Below, piece by piece: positions 1 through 7,676 of a DNA stretch of 16,555 nucleotides (position 1 is its first letter; each line of letters starts with the position of its first letter). Position numbers and translations under genes: made by a program. The notes under the pieces are model-generated. The model saw nothing but the letters and a program-made list of their open reading frames with translations, made no database searches and had not been told where the DNA came from. The stretch comes from an uncultured bacterium (GTDB taxonomy: Bacteria > CALINM01): assembly GCA_938045315.1 (NCBI GenBank), contig CALINM010000215.1, positions 1 to 16,555 on the forward strand, given 5' to 3'.

Positions 1-24
1 GTCCGCTACCTGAAAAATCGGGGC
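1..24 (-). other. etfA: In-frame continuation of etfA beyond its TAA stop
   Basis: Read on the minus strand from position 24 to 1, in the same frame as the etfA codons that end at the TAA (27-25), these bases encode APIFQVAD. In the EtfA family the residues after NKDP are E-A-P-I-F-Q-V-A-D, so this is normal EtfA coding sequence with the Glu codon replaced by TAA. The frame is still open at the window edge, where the last roughly 20 residues of the FAD domain would follow. The family match is from memory; the in-frame reading is seen directly. Confidence 0.88.
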
Positions 25-915
25 TTAAGGATCTTTATTTATGGCAACAATGACTTTGGAGTCTTTCATTCCGGCCAAATGCTGAATGGCACCAGAAATA
101 CCGCAAGCAATATAAATCTTTGGTTTTACAGTTTTTCCAGTCTGGCCTACCTGATGGTCATATGATATCCAGCCAGAATCAACCACAGCTCTACTTGCAC
201 CGACAGCACCCCCTAAAGTATCAGCCAACTCTTGTATAATTTTTAAGTTATCTGGTCCACCAATCCCTCTGCCTGCACTTACAATAAAATCAGCATCCTG
301 AAGATTTATCTTACCCGTTTCTTTCATTACTTCCAGTACTCTTACTGGTATTTCTTCTTCTTTAATATCAACTGATAATTCTACGTACTCACCTGTATTA
401 TCAGCTTTCTCAGGCATGGGAAACGCTTTTGGCCTTACAGAAAGAATTTTAACACCACTGTCATTAAATTTACCCCAGTAAAGAAGGTTACCCGCAAAGC
501 AGGGCCTTATAAAATTTAGTCCTCCTTCAGCTTTTTCCACATCAATTACATCAGCAATTACGCCAGCTTTTAGTTTTGCCCCTAAGTAAGGTGCAAAATC
601 TCTTCCATTACCTGTACCGGGAACAAGCACATAATCAATATCTCCACTGGAATTAATTAAATTTGCTATAGTTTTCACAAAAGGCTGAGTCCTGTAGTAT
701 TTAAAAGAGGGAGATTTACCACCGTAAACCTTTTTTGCCCCATAATTAAACAGTTCTTTCGCAAACTCCTGGGGTTCTTCCGCCAAGACAACGGCAGATA
801 TTGTCCCATTTCCTTCCAGTTCTTTAATTTTGTTTGCCAGGCTCAAAACTTCAATGGAACTTTTTTTAATTTTATTTTCATCTATTTCAACTACACAAAG
901 AATTTCTTTAGCCAT
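25..915 (-). CDS. etfA: Electron transfer flavoprotein alpha subunit, apparently truncated by an in-frame stop
   Basis: EtfA is the FAD-carrying subunit of the ETF heterodimer and takes electrons from acyl-CoA dehydrogenases in the cytoplasm. The 296-residue frame has the N-terminal alpha/beta domain and most of the C-terminal FAD domain: SAGRGIGG (about 213-220, with Arg216), GASRAVVDSGW (from 239), GQTGKT (257-262) and GISGAIQHLAGM (272-283). It ends at INKDP. Full-length family members run about 25-30 residues further, and the missing tail includes the Asp-Leu pair that contacts FAD in human ETF (D318/L319). The start is ATG at 915 behind GGAGG, 12 bp after etfB, as expected for co-translated partners. 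The product as written would lack a helix and FAD contacts, so it may be non-functional unless the stop is a sequencing error or is bypassed. Family identity is certain; functional state is not. Confidence 0.95.
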   Translation of the reverse strand: MAKEILCVVEIDENKIKKSSIEVLSLANKIKELEGNGTISAVVLAEEPQEFAKELFNYGAKKVYGGKSPSFKYYRTQPFVKTIANLINSSGDIDYVLVPGTGNGRDFAPYLGAKLKAGVIADVIDVEKAEGGLNFIRPCFAGNLLYWGKFNDSGVKILSVRPKAFPMPEKADNTGEYVELSVDIKEEEIPVRVLEVMKETGKINLQDADFIVSAGRGIGGPDNLKIIQELADTLGGAVGASRAVVDSGWISYDHQVGQTGKTVKPKIYIACGISGAIQHLAGMKDSKVIVAINKDP

Positions 916-927
916 ATTATGCCTCCA

Positions 928-1707
928 TTAGAAGATTTTTTGTGAAAAAAGACGCTCTAAAAGCTGATTTACCGCTTCTTCTGTTGTACCCTGGAGTATT
1001 TCTCCGCCCGATCTTGGTGGAGGTGGTGATACTTTAACCATCGACTCCTTAGCAAAAATGCTATCATCAAGTGCTAAATCAGCTTTAGTTAAAACGGGAA
1101 TGGGCACCTTTGCAGCTTTTCTAAGACCCATCAAAGAGGGATATCGAGGTTTATTTATATCTTTTACAACAGTTATTAATGCTGGCAAGGTTGAAGAAGC
1201 AACTTCTTTTCCACCTTCTAAAAGCCTCTCCACGACAATTTTTTTGTCTCCCGCTGATAATTCTCTAACTTTTGAAACATATGTTAATACAGGAATATCT
1301 AAAAATGCAGCAACTTGTGGCCCCACGTGAGCAGTATCCCCACCAAGTGCTAATTTACCTGCAATTATAAGATCAGCACCACCAATTTTTTCTATTGCTT
1401 TTGCTAATATATGACTTGTTAATAGTGTGTCTGCTCCTTTGAAAGCAGGGTCCATAACATGGTATACCTGATCAACTCCCATAGCAAGTGCAGTCCTCAA
1501 AACTTCTGTTGCCTGATCATCCCCCATTGTTATTATAACAACCTCACCACCTAACTTTTCTTTCCACTGCAAGCACTCTTCGATAACGAACTCATCAAAG
1601 GGATTTAAAATTCTTGGCACTCCATCCAGTTTAAGTTCAGGTCCCTGATTTTGAGGTTTGATCTCAGCAGGATCATAAACCTGTTTAATTAATCCAACAA
1701 ATCGCAT
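928..1707 (-). CDS. etfB: Electron transfer flavoprotein beta subunit
   Basis: EtfB pairs with EtfA and binds AMP in ordinary ETFs, or a second FAD in electron-bifurcating ETFs. The 259-residue length is normal. Visible family marks are NPFDEFVIEE (35-44), the RTALAMGVD segment (71-79) and GKLALGGDTAHVGP (117-130), the nucleotide-binding loop. This loop is of the GDTAxVGP type seen in anaerobic and Bcd-associated ETFs, not the DDDxNQTGQ type of mitochondrial and proteobacterial ETFs. The C-terminal arm begins with a proline run (about residues 228-231) and ends in an amphipathic tail. The ATG at 1707 follows AGGAGG. The gene lies 12 bp after the acyl-CoA dehydrogenase and 12 bp before etfA, so the three are probably expressed as a set. 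Confidence 0.96.
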   Translation of the reverse strand: MRFVGLIKQVYDPAEIKPQNQGPELKLDGVPRILNPFDEFVIEECLQWKEKLGGEVVIITMGDDQATEVLRTALAMGVDQVYHVMDPAFKGADTLLTSHILAKAIEKIGGADLIIAGKLALGGDTAHVGPQVAAFLDIPVLTYVSKVRELSAGDKKIVVERLLEGGKEVASSTLPALITVVKDINKPRYPSLMGLRKAAKVPIPVLTKADLALDDSIFAKESMVKVSPPPPRSGGEILQGTTEEAVNQLLERLFSQKIF

Positions 1708-1719
1708 ATAATTTTCCTC

Positions 1720-2859
1720 CTATCTTAAAATTTGATTTGCTATTACTAATCTTTGGATCTCAGAAGTGCCCTCATAAATCTCCGTTATTTTTGCATCCCT
1801 AAAAAATCTTTCCACAGGATACTCTTTACTATAACCATACCCACCATGTATTTGAATAGCCTTAGTGGTAGCTCTCATGGCAACTTCTGAAGAATAAACT
1901 TTTGCCATTGATGCTTCTTTTGTAAACGATTGCTTAGAATCTTTTAGAAATGCTGCCCTTCTGGTTAAAAGCCTTGCTGCATCAATCTCTGTAGCCATAT
2001 CAGCAAGCATCCATTGTATCGCTTGAAATTCAGCTATGGGTCTGCCAAATTGAATTCTCTCCTTGGCAAATTTAACCGCTTCTTCAAAGGCCCCCCTTGC
2101 AATACCCACAGCCTGTGCTGCAATCCCTATTCTTCCACAATCAAGGGTGTACATGGCTATCTTAAATCCTTCTCCCTCTTTTCCCAGTAGCTGACTTGCA
2201 GGAATTCTTACATCTTGAAGAACAAGTTCAGCAGTACCAGAGGCATTAATACCAAGTTTGTGCTCAATTTTACCCACTGAAAAACCTGGTGTCCCTTTCT
2301 CAACTATAAAACAAGAAATTCCTTTATGTTTAAGACTTTTATCTGTGGAAGCAAAAATAAGAGCTATATCTGCATGTGTAGCATTTGTTATAAAAATTTT
2401 ACTGCCATTCAAAATGTAATAATCACCATCTTTTACTGCGGTGGTTTGAATACTACCGGCATCGGAGCCCGCATTAGGTTCTGTCAATCCAAAGCAACCT
2501 AATTTTTTACCCGATGCAAGGGGTGTTAGAAATTTTTGTTTCTGCTCTTCATTGCCAAATTTTAAAAGTGGTGCACAAACAAGTGAATTGTTTACAGACA
2601 TAATGACTGATGTACTACCACAAAACCTTGCTATTTCCTCAATGGCTATTGTATAACAAACGTAACTTAAATTTGCACCGCCATATTCCTCTGGTATATC
2701 AACTCCCATAAGTCCCAATTCACCCATTTTCTTCACTAACTCAACAGGAAAATCGCCTGTTTCATCTAATTTTGATGCTAAAGGTTTAACCTCTTTTTCT
2801 GCAAAATTCCTTGCCATTTCTTGCATCATTCTTTCTTCTTCGTTCAACAAAAAATCCAT
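1720..2859 (-). CDS. Acyl-CoA dehydrogenase, short-chain/butyryl-CoA type
   Basis: This FAD enzyme oxidises acyl-CoA to trans-2-enoyl-CoA and passes electrons to ETF. It is 379 residues, the usual length for short-chain acyl-CoA dehydrogenases. The flavin signature GCFGLTEPNAGSD (121-133) and the C-terminal signature QIHGGYGYSKEYPVERFFRD are present. The expected catalytic base is Glu363 in YEGTSEIQ (362-369), the position used by butyryl- and short/medium-chain enzymes rather than the alternative Glu of isovaleryl/long-chain enzymes. The ATG at 2859 follows AGGAGGAA. It directly precedes etfB and etfA, its probable electron acceptor. Chain-length preference, and whether it runs towards oxidation or (with a bifurcating ETF) reduction, cannot be read from the sequence. 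Confidence 0.95.
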   Translation of the reverse strand: MDFLLNEEERMMQEMARNFAEKEVKPLASKLDETGDFPVELVKKMGELGLMGVDIPEEYGGANLSYVCYTIAIEEIARFCGSTSVIMSVNNSLVCAPLLKFGNEEQKQKFLTPLASGKKLGCFGLTEPNAGSDAGSIQTTAVKDGDYYILNGSKIFITNATHADIALIFASTDKSLKHKGISCFIVEKGTPGFSVGKIEHKLGINASGTAELVLQDVRIPASQLLGKEGEGFKIAMYTLDCGRIGIAAQAVGIARGAFEEAVKFAKERIQFGRPIAEFQAIQWMLADMATEIDAARLLTRRAAFLKDSKQSFTKEASMAKVYSSEVAMRATTKAIQIHGGYGYSKEYPVERFFRDAKITEIYEGTSEIQRLVIANQILR

Positions 2860-2986
2860 AAATTCCTCCTCATGTGTTATGGGCTAATTAAAAAGCCTTC
2901 CACTTAATTGCTTAATCACTCTATTTTACATCTAATAATTTTTATCCTCACTTCTGCAAAGAAACCAGAATTTTTAGCTTAAATAT
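2860..2986 (-). other. 127-bp intercistronic spacer, hydratase to acyl-CoA dehydrogenase
   Basis: This A+T-rich spacer lies inside the beta-oxidation operon and holds no credible ORF or strong terminator. The best fold is a weak stem GGCT/AGCC (2884-2899) not followed by a T-run. Its minus strand carries ATGTAAAATA, which recurs in the spacer at 3767-3867. The unusual length may indicate an internal promoter or mRNA processing site, but no convincing -35/-10 pair is visible. Confidence 0.4.
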
Positions 2987-3766
2987 TTAGTTTCCCTTAA
3001 ACTCTGCTTTCCTCTTTTCTAAAAATGCTTTCATCCCCTCTTTCTGATCTTCGGTAGCAAAACAAAGAGAAAAATAATCAGCTTCTACCTTTAGCCCTCT
3101 TTTTAAATCCACATTTGTGGCAAGTTCAATCAGTTCTTTGGCTAGCTTAACAGCATATGGCGCTTTACTTGCAATTTTTTTAGCAATATTTAATGTTTCA
3201 TCCATTAACTTATCGAGTTCCACTACTTTATTTACAATACCTAGATCAAGAGCGGTACAGGCATCAATCATTTCACCACTTAAAATAAGTTCCTTAGCCT
3301 TTGCAGGACCCACCCTTTTTGTTAACCTTTGAGTACCACCAAAACCTGGGAAAACACCTAATCCAACCTCAGGTAATCCAAATTTTGCATTATTAGAAGC
3401 ATATATAAAATCACAGGCAAGGGCGATTTCAGAACCACCACCAAGTGCATAACCATTTACTGCTGCAATAACAGGAAAAGGAGCATTTTCAATTATATTC
3501 ATAAGTCTATGACCTCTATTAGCAAACTCTTTTGCCTCTATTACATTCATATTTGCCATTTCAGAAATATCTGCTCCAGCAACAAAAGCCTTATTCCCCG
3601 CACCCGTCAGGATGCAACACCTAATATCCTTAGAATACAAACTATCAAATAAACATGTTAGTTCAAGAATTGTTTCAGTATTAAGTGCATTTAATTTAGA
3701 TTCTCTGTTAATTGTAACTATAGCTATATTTCCTTCTTCTTTAAGCAATATATTTTTAAAATCCAT
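2987..3766 (-). CDS. Enoyl-CoA hydratase/crotonase
   Basis: Hydrates trans-2-enoyl-CoA to 3-hydroxyacyl-CoA in the cytoplasm, the second step of beta-oxidation. The length of 259 residues is normal for single-domain crotonases. The oxyanion-hole segments FVAGADISEM (61-70) and YALGGGSEIALACD (106-119) are present. Both catalytic glutamates of classic hydratases are there: Glu113 in GGGSE and Glu133 in FGLPEVGLGVFPGFGGTQRL, matching rat Glu144 and Glu164. This supports true hydratase activity rather than an isomerase or hydrolase variant. The ATG at 3766 follows TAGGAGGA. The gene sits between the 3-hydroxyacyl-CoA dehydrogenase and the acyl-CoA dehydrogenase, the enzymes on either side of it in the pathway. 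Confidence 0.95.
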   Translation of the reverse strand: MDFKNILLKEEGNIAIVTINRESKLNALNTETILELTCLFDSLYSKDIRCCILTGAGNKAFVAGADISEMANMNVIEAKEFANRGHRLMNIIENAPFPVIAAVNGYALGGGSEIALACDFIYASNNAKFGLPEVGLGVFPGFGGTQRLTKRVGPAKAKELILSGEMIDACTALDLGIVNKVVELDKLMDETLNIAKKIASKAPYAVKLAKELIELATNVDLKRGLKVEADYFSLCFATEDQKEGMKAFLEKRKAEFKGN

Positions 3767-3788
3767 ATGTCCTCCTATTATAAGTTTC

Positions 3789-3819
3789 GCTTAATTTCAT
3801 GCATGGCTCAATATTAAGC
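3789..3819 (-). repeat. Intercistronic inverted repeat (7-bp arms) between hbd and the hydratase gene
   Basis: Perfect arms GCTTAAT (3789-3795) and ATTAAGC (3813-3819) flank a 17-base loop containing the palindrome ATGCAT. The element lies in the 101-bp spacer upstream of the hydratase ribosome-binding site. It has no T-run after it and is A+T-rich, so it is not a convincing terminator. It could be an RNA processing or stabilising hairpin, a protein site, or chance. Confidence 0.35.
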
Positions 3820-3867
3820 ACGCACTAGTTTATTTTACATTTCATAAAATTATTTTGTAGTCCAAAA

Positions 3868-4722
3868 CTATTTATTATACTCATAAAATCCCCTCCCTAC
3901 TTTTCGTCCCAGAAGACCTGCGTCTACATACTTCTTAAGTAAGGGACAGGGTCTATACTTTGGATCACCAAGCCCTTCATATAAAACATTTAATATGGCA
4001 AGGCATGTATCTAAACCAATTAAATCAGCTAATTCCAGTGGCCCCATAGGATGATTCATACCTAATTTCATTACCGTATCAATGCTTTCTTTGGTCCCCA
4101 CACCTTCATAAAGGGCATATATAGCTTCATTAATCATGGGTAATAATATTCTATTTGATATAAACCCGGGAAAATCGCTTGCCTCAGCAGGAGTTTTTCC
4201 CATTTTCAATGATAAATCCCAAACAGTTTTAAAAGTTTCTTCTGAGGTTAAAAGCCCTCTTATGACTTCAACAAGTTTCATTACAGGCACAGGATTCATA
4301 AAATGCATCCCTATTACTTTGTCTGCTCTTTTTGTAGCAGCAGCTATCTTTGTAATAGAGATAGAAGAAGTATTTGATGCAAGTATAACCCCTTCTTTAG
4401 TTATTTCGTCTAATTTTTTGAACAAGTCTAACTTTAATTGAACATTTTCTGTAGCCGCTTCTACTACTATATCAGCTTGTTTAAAATCATCTAACTTATC
4501 AGTTCCCTTTATTCTATCTATGATCGTTTTTTTTTCTTCTTCAGTCATTTTCCCCTTTTCAACTGCTCTTGTAAGGTTTTTTTCAATATTACCAATACCT
4601 CTTTTAACAAAATCCATATTGATGTCATTCAAAACCACCTCAAAACCTGTCTGTGCAGCAACCTGGGCTATACCAGAGCCCATTTGCCCTGCACCAACCA
4701 CACCAAAAACTTTAATTTCCAT
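3868..4722 (-). CDS. hbd: 3-hydroxyacyl-CoA (3-hydroxybutyryl-CoA) dehydrogenase
   Basis: NAD(P)-dependent oxidation of (S)-3-hydroxyacyl-CoA to 3-ketoacyl-CoA. From the chosen start the protein is 284 residues, typical of Hbd/PaaH monofunctional enzymes. The Rossmann motif [14 protein letters not shown] (7-20) has the acidic end of beta-2 at Asp33. SNTSS (116-120) and the catalytic dyad His140 (GMHFMNPVP) and Glu152 are present, followed by the helical C-terminal domain with [16 protein letters not shown]. An in-frame TTG exists five codons upstream (4737), but it lies beside the Shine-Dalgarno GGAGG, which is correctly spaced for the ATG at 4722, so that ATG is the start. The gene is 39 bp after the second thiolase. 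It could serve oxidation or, in reverse, butyrate-type synthesis. Confidence 0.95.
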   Translation of the reverse strand: MEIKVFGVVGAGQMGSGIAQVAAQTGFEVVLNDINMDFVKRGIGNIEKNLTRAVEKGKMTEEEKKTIIDRIKGTDKLDDFKQADIVVEAATENVQLKLDLFKKLDEITKEGVILASNTSSISITKIAAATKRADKVIGMHFMNPVPVMKLVEVIRGLLTSEETFKTVWDLSLKMGKTPAEASDFPGFISNRILLPMINEAIYALYEGVGTKESIDTVMKLGMNHPMGPLELADLIGLDTCLAILNVLYEGLGDPKYRPCPLLKKYVDAGLLGRKVGRGFYEYNK

Positions 4723-4761
4723 AAACTCCTCCCTCAAAGTATTTTTGTACTAACCTTGTAA

Positions 4762-5937
4762 CTATTTTTCAACAATCATTGCTATCCCCATTCCCCCACC
4801 AATACACAGTGTGGCAAGACCATATTTTGATCCCCTTTTTTCCATCTCATAAAGAAGGGTCGTTAAAATCCTTGCTCCTGAAGCACCAATAGGATGCCCT
4901 AATGCAATAGCACCACCATTTACATTGGTTATATCCCTGTTAAGCCCTAACTCCTTTATAACTGTAAGTGCTTGAACAGCAAATGCTTCATTTGCTTCTA
5001 TTAAATTTATATCTGAAAGGTTTAACCCTGCTTTTGAGAGAGCTTTTTTTACAGCCCCAACAGGTCCACAGCCCATAACCTTAGGATCCACTCCTGCTTC
5101 TGCGTATGATCTTACATATGCAAGGGGTTTTTTACCCAATTTTTTTGCAAAGCTCTCACTTACTAATACCAGAGCAGAAGCTGCATCATTGATGCCCGAT
5201 GAATTACCCGCTGTTACTGTTCCATCTTTTTTGAAAGCTGGCTTTAATGAAGATAAGGCTTCTAATGTGGTTCCAAAACGGGGGTGCTCATCTGTATCAA
5301 ACAGCTTTTCTTCTTTTTTGACCTTTATTTTTACCGGGATTATTTCATCTTTGAATTTGCCTTCTTTTATTGCCCTCTCCGCTCTTTTTTGGCTTTCTAA
5401 GGCATATTCATCCTGTTCAAGTCTTGAAATATTGTATTTTTCTGCAAGATTTTCTGCTGTGATACCCATGTGGTATTGATTAAAGGCATCTAACAACCCA
5501 TCATAAATCATTGAATCAAGAGCTTCCACATTACCCATTCTGGCTCCAAATCTTGCTTGTTGAAGAAGGTATGGTGCTCTACTCATATTTTCCATCCCAC
5601 CACACACAACAACCTGTCTATCTCCAGTCATAATTGCCTGAGCTCCCAGAGCAACACTTTTAAGACCTGAACCACATACCTTATTTACTGTAAAAGCAGG
5701 TATCTCTTCACTAAGTCCAGCAAAAATACTCGCCTGTCTCGCTGGATTCTGGCCTAACCCAGCTTGCAGGACACACCCCATAATAACTTCATCTACATCT
5801 TTTTTATCAATACCGGCCCTTATAATCGCCTCTTTTATTACAATGCTACCCAGCTCCTGTGCTGAAATATCTTTTAAGGCACACCCAAATGTACCTATCG
5901 GTGTTCTAACTGCACTCAATATTGCTACTCTTTCCAT
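4762..5937 (-). CDS. Acetyl-CoA acetyltransferase / 3-ketoacyl-CoA thiolase (second of the tandem pair)
   Basis: Thiolase II family: cleaves 3-ketoacyl-CoA with CoA to acetyl-CoA and a shortened acyl-CoA, or condenses two acetyl-CoA. The 391 residues align well with the biosynthetic thiolase of Zoogloea. Nucleophile Cys88 lies in NKVCGSG, His348 in [16 protein letters not shown], and Cys378 in LCIGGGMG. The MG-x-GP substrate loop ([12 protein letters not shown]) and NEAFA are canonical. The ATG at 5937 follows AGGAG. It resembles its upstream neighbour throughout, as a tandem duplication would, but keeps the standard active-site loops, so it is the better candidate for ordinary acetoacetyl-CoA thiolysis. 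Chain length is not predictable. Confidence 0.95.
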   Translation of the reverse strand: MERVAILSAVRTPIGTFGCALKDISAQELGSIVIKEAIIRAGIDKKDVDEVIMGCVLQAGLGQNPARQASIFAGLSEEIPAFTVNKVCGSGLKSVALGAQAIMTGDRQVVVCGGMENMSRAPYLLQQARFGARMGNVEALDSMIYDGLLDAFNQYHMGITAENLAEKYNISRLEQDEYALESQKRAERAIKEGKFKDEIIPVKIKVKKEEKLFDTDEHPRFGTTLEALSSLKPAFKKDGTVTAGNSSGINDAASALVLVSESFAKKLGKKPLAYVRSYAEAGVDPKVMGCGPVGAVKKALSKAGLNLSDINLIEANEAFAVQALTVIKELGLNRDITNVNGGAIALGHPIGASGARILTTLLYEMEKRGSKYGLATLCIGGGMGIAMIVEK

Positions 5938-6071
5938 ATTAATCTCCTGATTTTTTATTTTCTAATGCTAATACATCTGTCTTTTTTAATAACCTGTACC
6001 AGTGATTTAGAGCCCCCTATTTCCTCCAAATTCACAACCTTAATTTACAAGCCAAACTACCCTTTACTCTT
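5938..6071 (-). other. 134-bp spacer between the two thiolase genes
   Basis: This is the longest gap in the window. I see no terminator, no clear promoter and no stable hairpin. A 26-codon frame starting at a GTG on the minus strand has only a weak upstream ribosome site and no recognisable content, so I do not call it a gene. It may simply be the remnant junction of a thiolase duplication. Confidence 0.35.
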
Positions 6072-7256
6072 CTATGACATCAAATTTTCTACAATCATTG
6101 ATACGGCTTCGCCACCACCCAGGCAAAGAGATGCCATTCCATATTTTCCACCCCTATCTCTAAGAATATAAAGAAGTGTTGTAAGCAACCTCGCACCTGA
6201 TGCACCAATAGGATGCCCCAGAGAAATCGCACTTCCCCTTATATTTACCTTTTCTGGATTAATTCCAAGCTCTCTTATCACCGCAATAGAAGATGCTGCA
6301 AACGCATCATTTATCTCATGAAAAGCTATATCTTTTTCTTCTAAGCCAGCTTTTTTAAGGCATTTTGGTATGCTTTTTATAGGCGCCACAAGAACCCACA
6401 TGGGCTCCCATGCTCCTGCACATTGAGCTATAACTTTAGCCATGGGTTTTAGTCCCAGCTCCTCTGCTTTCTCTTTAGCCATTAAAACTACCGCAGCAGC
6501 TCCATCACTTATTTTTGAAGCATTGCCTGCTGTAACTGTCCCATCCTTACTAAAAGCCGGTTTTAATGCATTTAACGATTCTAAAGAAGTATCCCTATAA
6601 ATCTCATCCACAACAAACTTTTTGGGCTCTCCTTTTTTTTGAGGAACAATTATTTCACATATTTCATCTTTAAAGTAACCCTTTTCAATGCTCTCTTTTG
6701 CCCTTTGATAGCTCATAAAGGCATAATTATCCTGATCTTCCCTTGTAACTTTGTATTTTTTAGCAACCTCATCTGCAGTATTTCCCATATGCATATTATG
6801 ATAAGCTTCCCATAATCCATCTAATATCATGGCATCATAAACCTGTACATTCCCCATTCTCGCACCACCACGCATTTTATCCATGAGATAGGGAGCCCTT
6901 GTCATATTTTCCATTCCACCAGCAACAATTATGTCTGCATCACCACACTGAATCGCCTGTGCAGCAAGCATAACTGCTTTAAGACCCGACCCACAAACTT
7001 TATTCACAGTAAAACATTCAACTGTATTTGGAAGACCAGCCTTTAACGCAGCCTGTCTTGCTGGATTTTGACCAAGACCAGCCTGAATTACACAGCCCAT
7101 TATAACCTCATTAACTTCATCGTTTTTTATATTTGCTCGTTCAACAGCATTTTTAATAGCTATAGCACCAAGTTCAGGCGCTGAAAAGGATGACAAACTC
7201 CCTTCAAATGCCCCTATAGCTGTTCTAACCGCGCTTACTATAACTGCTTCTCTCAT
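6072..7256 (-). CDS. Acetyl-CoA acetyltransferase-family thiolase with a divergent substrate loop (first of the tandem pair)
   Basis: A 394-residue thiolase with all three catalytic residues in place: Cys88 (NKVCGSG), His348 ([12 protein letters not shown]) and Cys378 (LCLGGGEA). It departs from the family in two places. The loop normally reading VDPxxMGxGP is [11 protein letters not shown] (282-292), and the usual NEAFA is NDAFA (316-320). The first loop lines the acyl pocket in thiolase structures, so a different 3-ketoacyl substrate from its neighbour is likely (inference). It starts with ATG at 7256, three bases after merR, and its Shine-Dalgarno AAGGAG is formed by the last codons of merR, so translation is probably coupled. 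It is the first enzyme gene of the unit. Confidence 0.93.
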   Translation of the reverse strand: MREAVIVSAVRTAIGAFEGSLSSFSAPELGAIAIKNAVERANIKNDEVNEVIMGCVIQAGLGQNPARQAALKAGLPNTVECFTVNKVCGSGLKAVMLAAQAIQCGDADIIVAGGMENMTRAPYLMDKMRGGARMGNVQVYDAMILDGLWEAYHNMHMGNTADEVAKKYKVTREDQDNYAFMSYQRAKESIEKGYFKDEICEIIVPQKKGEPKKFVVDEIYRDTSLESLNALKPAFSKDGTVTAGNASKISDGAAAVVLMAKEKAEELGLKPMAKVIAQCAGAWEPMWVLVAPIKSIPKCLKKAGLEEKDIAFHEINDAFAASSIAVIRELGINPEKVNIRGSAISLGHPIGASGARLLTTLLYILRDRGGKYGMASLCLGGGEAVSMIVENLMS

Positions 7257-7259
7257 AAA

Positions 7260-7667
7260 TTACTCCTTAATTTCAGAAAGTCTTTTCTGAATGTGCTGTT
7301 TATAGTTATTAATTTCCAAACTTAATTTTTTCAGTGAATTAATCCTAATTTCTATTTCATTTAGATGTTTATCGAGAATATCAAGGAGCTTCAAAAGGGC
7401 TGCTTTATTGCTTTTACTCACCTGATAAACATTCTCGAGCTCTTTCATATCATTCAGAGATAAACCTAACACTTTTAATCTATTTATAAACTTTAGCCTT
7501 CTTATATCGTCATCTGTGTATATCCTTTTTCCCCCCTCCAGTCTTTTGATTGAATTAAGCAGGCCTATTTCTTCATAGTATCTAATTGTTCTTGTAGTCA
7601 TACCCACTATCTGAGCAATTTCCCCGATGCTATATATTTTTTTATTTTCAATTTTCTTCTCTTTCAC
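7260..7667 (-). CDS. MerR-family transcriptional regulator, probable local regulator of both operons
   Basis: A 135-residue protein with an N-terminal MerR winged helix-turn-helix: YSIGEIAQIVGMTTRTIRYY (about 12-31), EEIGLL, and a wing with GGKRIYTDDD. A dimerising coiled-coil helix with heptad-like Leu/Ile spacing makes up the rest (about 75-133). There are no cysteines, so it is not a metal or redox sensor, and there is no large effector domain. This matches the size and layout of LiuR/FadP-type MerR regulators of acyl-CoA catabolism (inference). The start is GTG at 7667 behind GGAG; an ATG two bases upstream runs straight into TGA. It heads the beta-oxidation operon, and a candidate operator lies directly in front of it and another upstream of livG. 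The ligand could be an acyl-CoA, but nothing in the sequence shows that. Confidence 0.9.
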   Translation of the reverse strand: MKEKKIENKKIYSIGEIAQIVGMTTRTIRYYEEIGLLNSIKRLEGGKRIYTDDDIRRLKFINRLKVLGLSLNDMKELENVYQVSKSNKAALLKLLDILDKHLNEIEIRINSLKKLSLEINNYKQHIQKRLSEIKE

Positions 7668-7676
7668 ATTTTCTCC

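Noticed and set aside
25-27. TAA in etfA as a recoded sense codon (selenocysteine or pyrrolysine style)
   Set aside because: Those systems use TGA and TAG. All other genes in the window end normally, several with TAA, and no recoding element is visible. Mutation or sequence error is simpler.
1058-1330. Plus-strand frame of 90 codons opposite etfB (and similar plus-strand frames elsewhere)
   Set aside because: Antisense shadow of a conserved gene, with no ribosome site or recognisable domain. I found no credible plus-strand gene in the window.
2884-2899. GGCT/AGCC hairpin as a terminator after the hydratase gene
   Set aside because: Only four base pairs, no T-run, and the next gene is plainly part of the same pathway operon.
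4723-4737. Upstream TTG start for hbd giving five extra residues
   Set aside because: The TTG sits beside the Shine-Dalgarno; the ATG at 4722 is correctly spaced and begins the usual Hbd N-terminus.
5938-6071. 26-codon GTG-initiated frame in the thiolase spacer
   Set aside because: Weak ribosome site, no recognisable content, and very short. The plus-strand frame across the same region overlaps the thiolase C-terminus and is a shadow.
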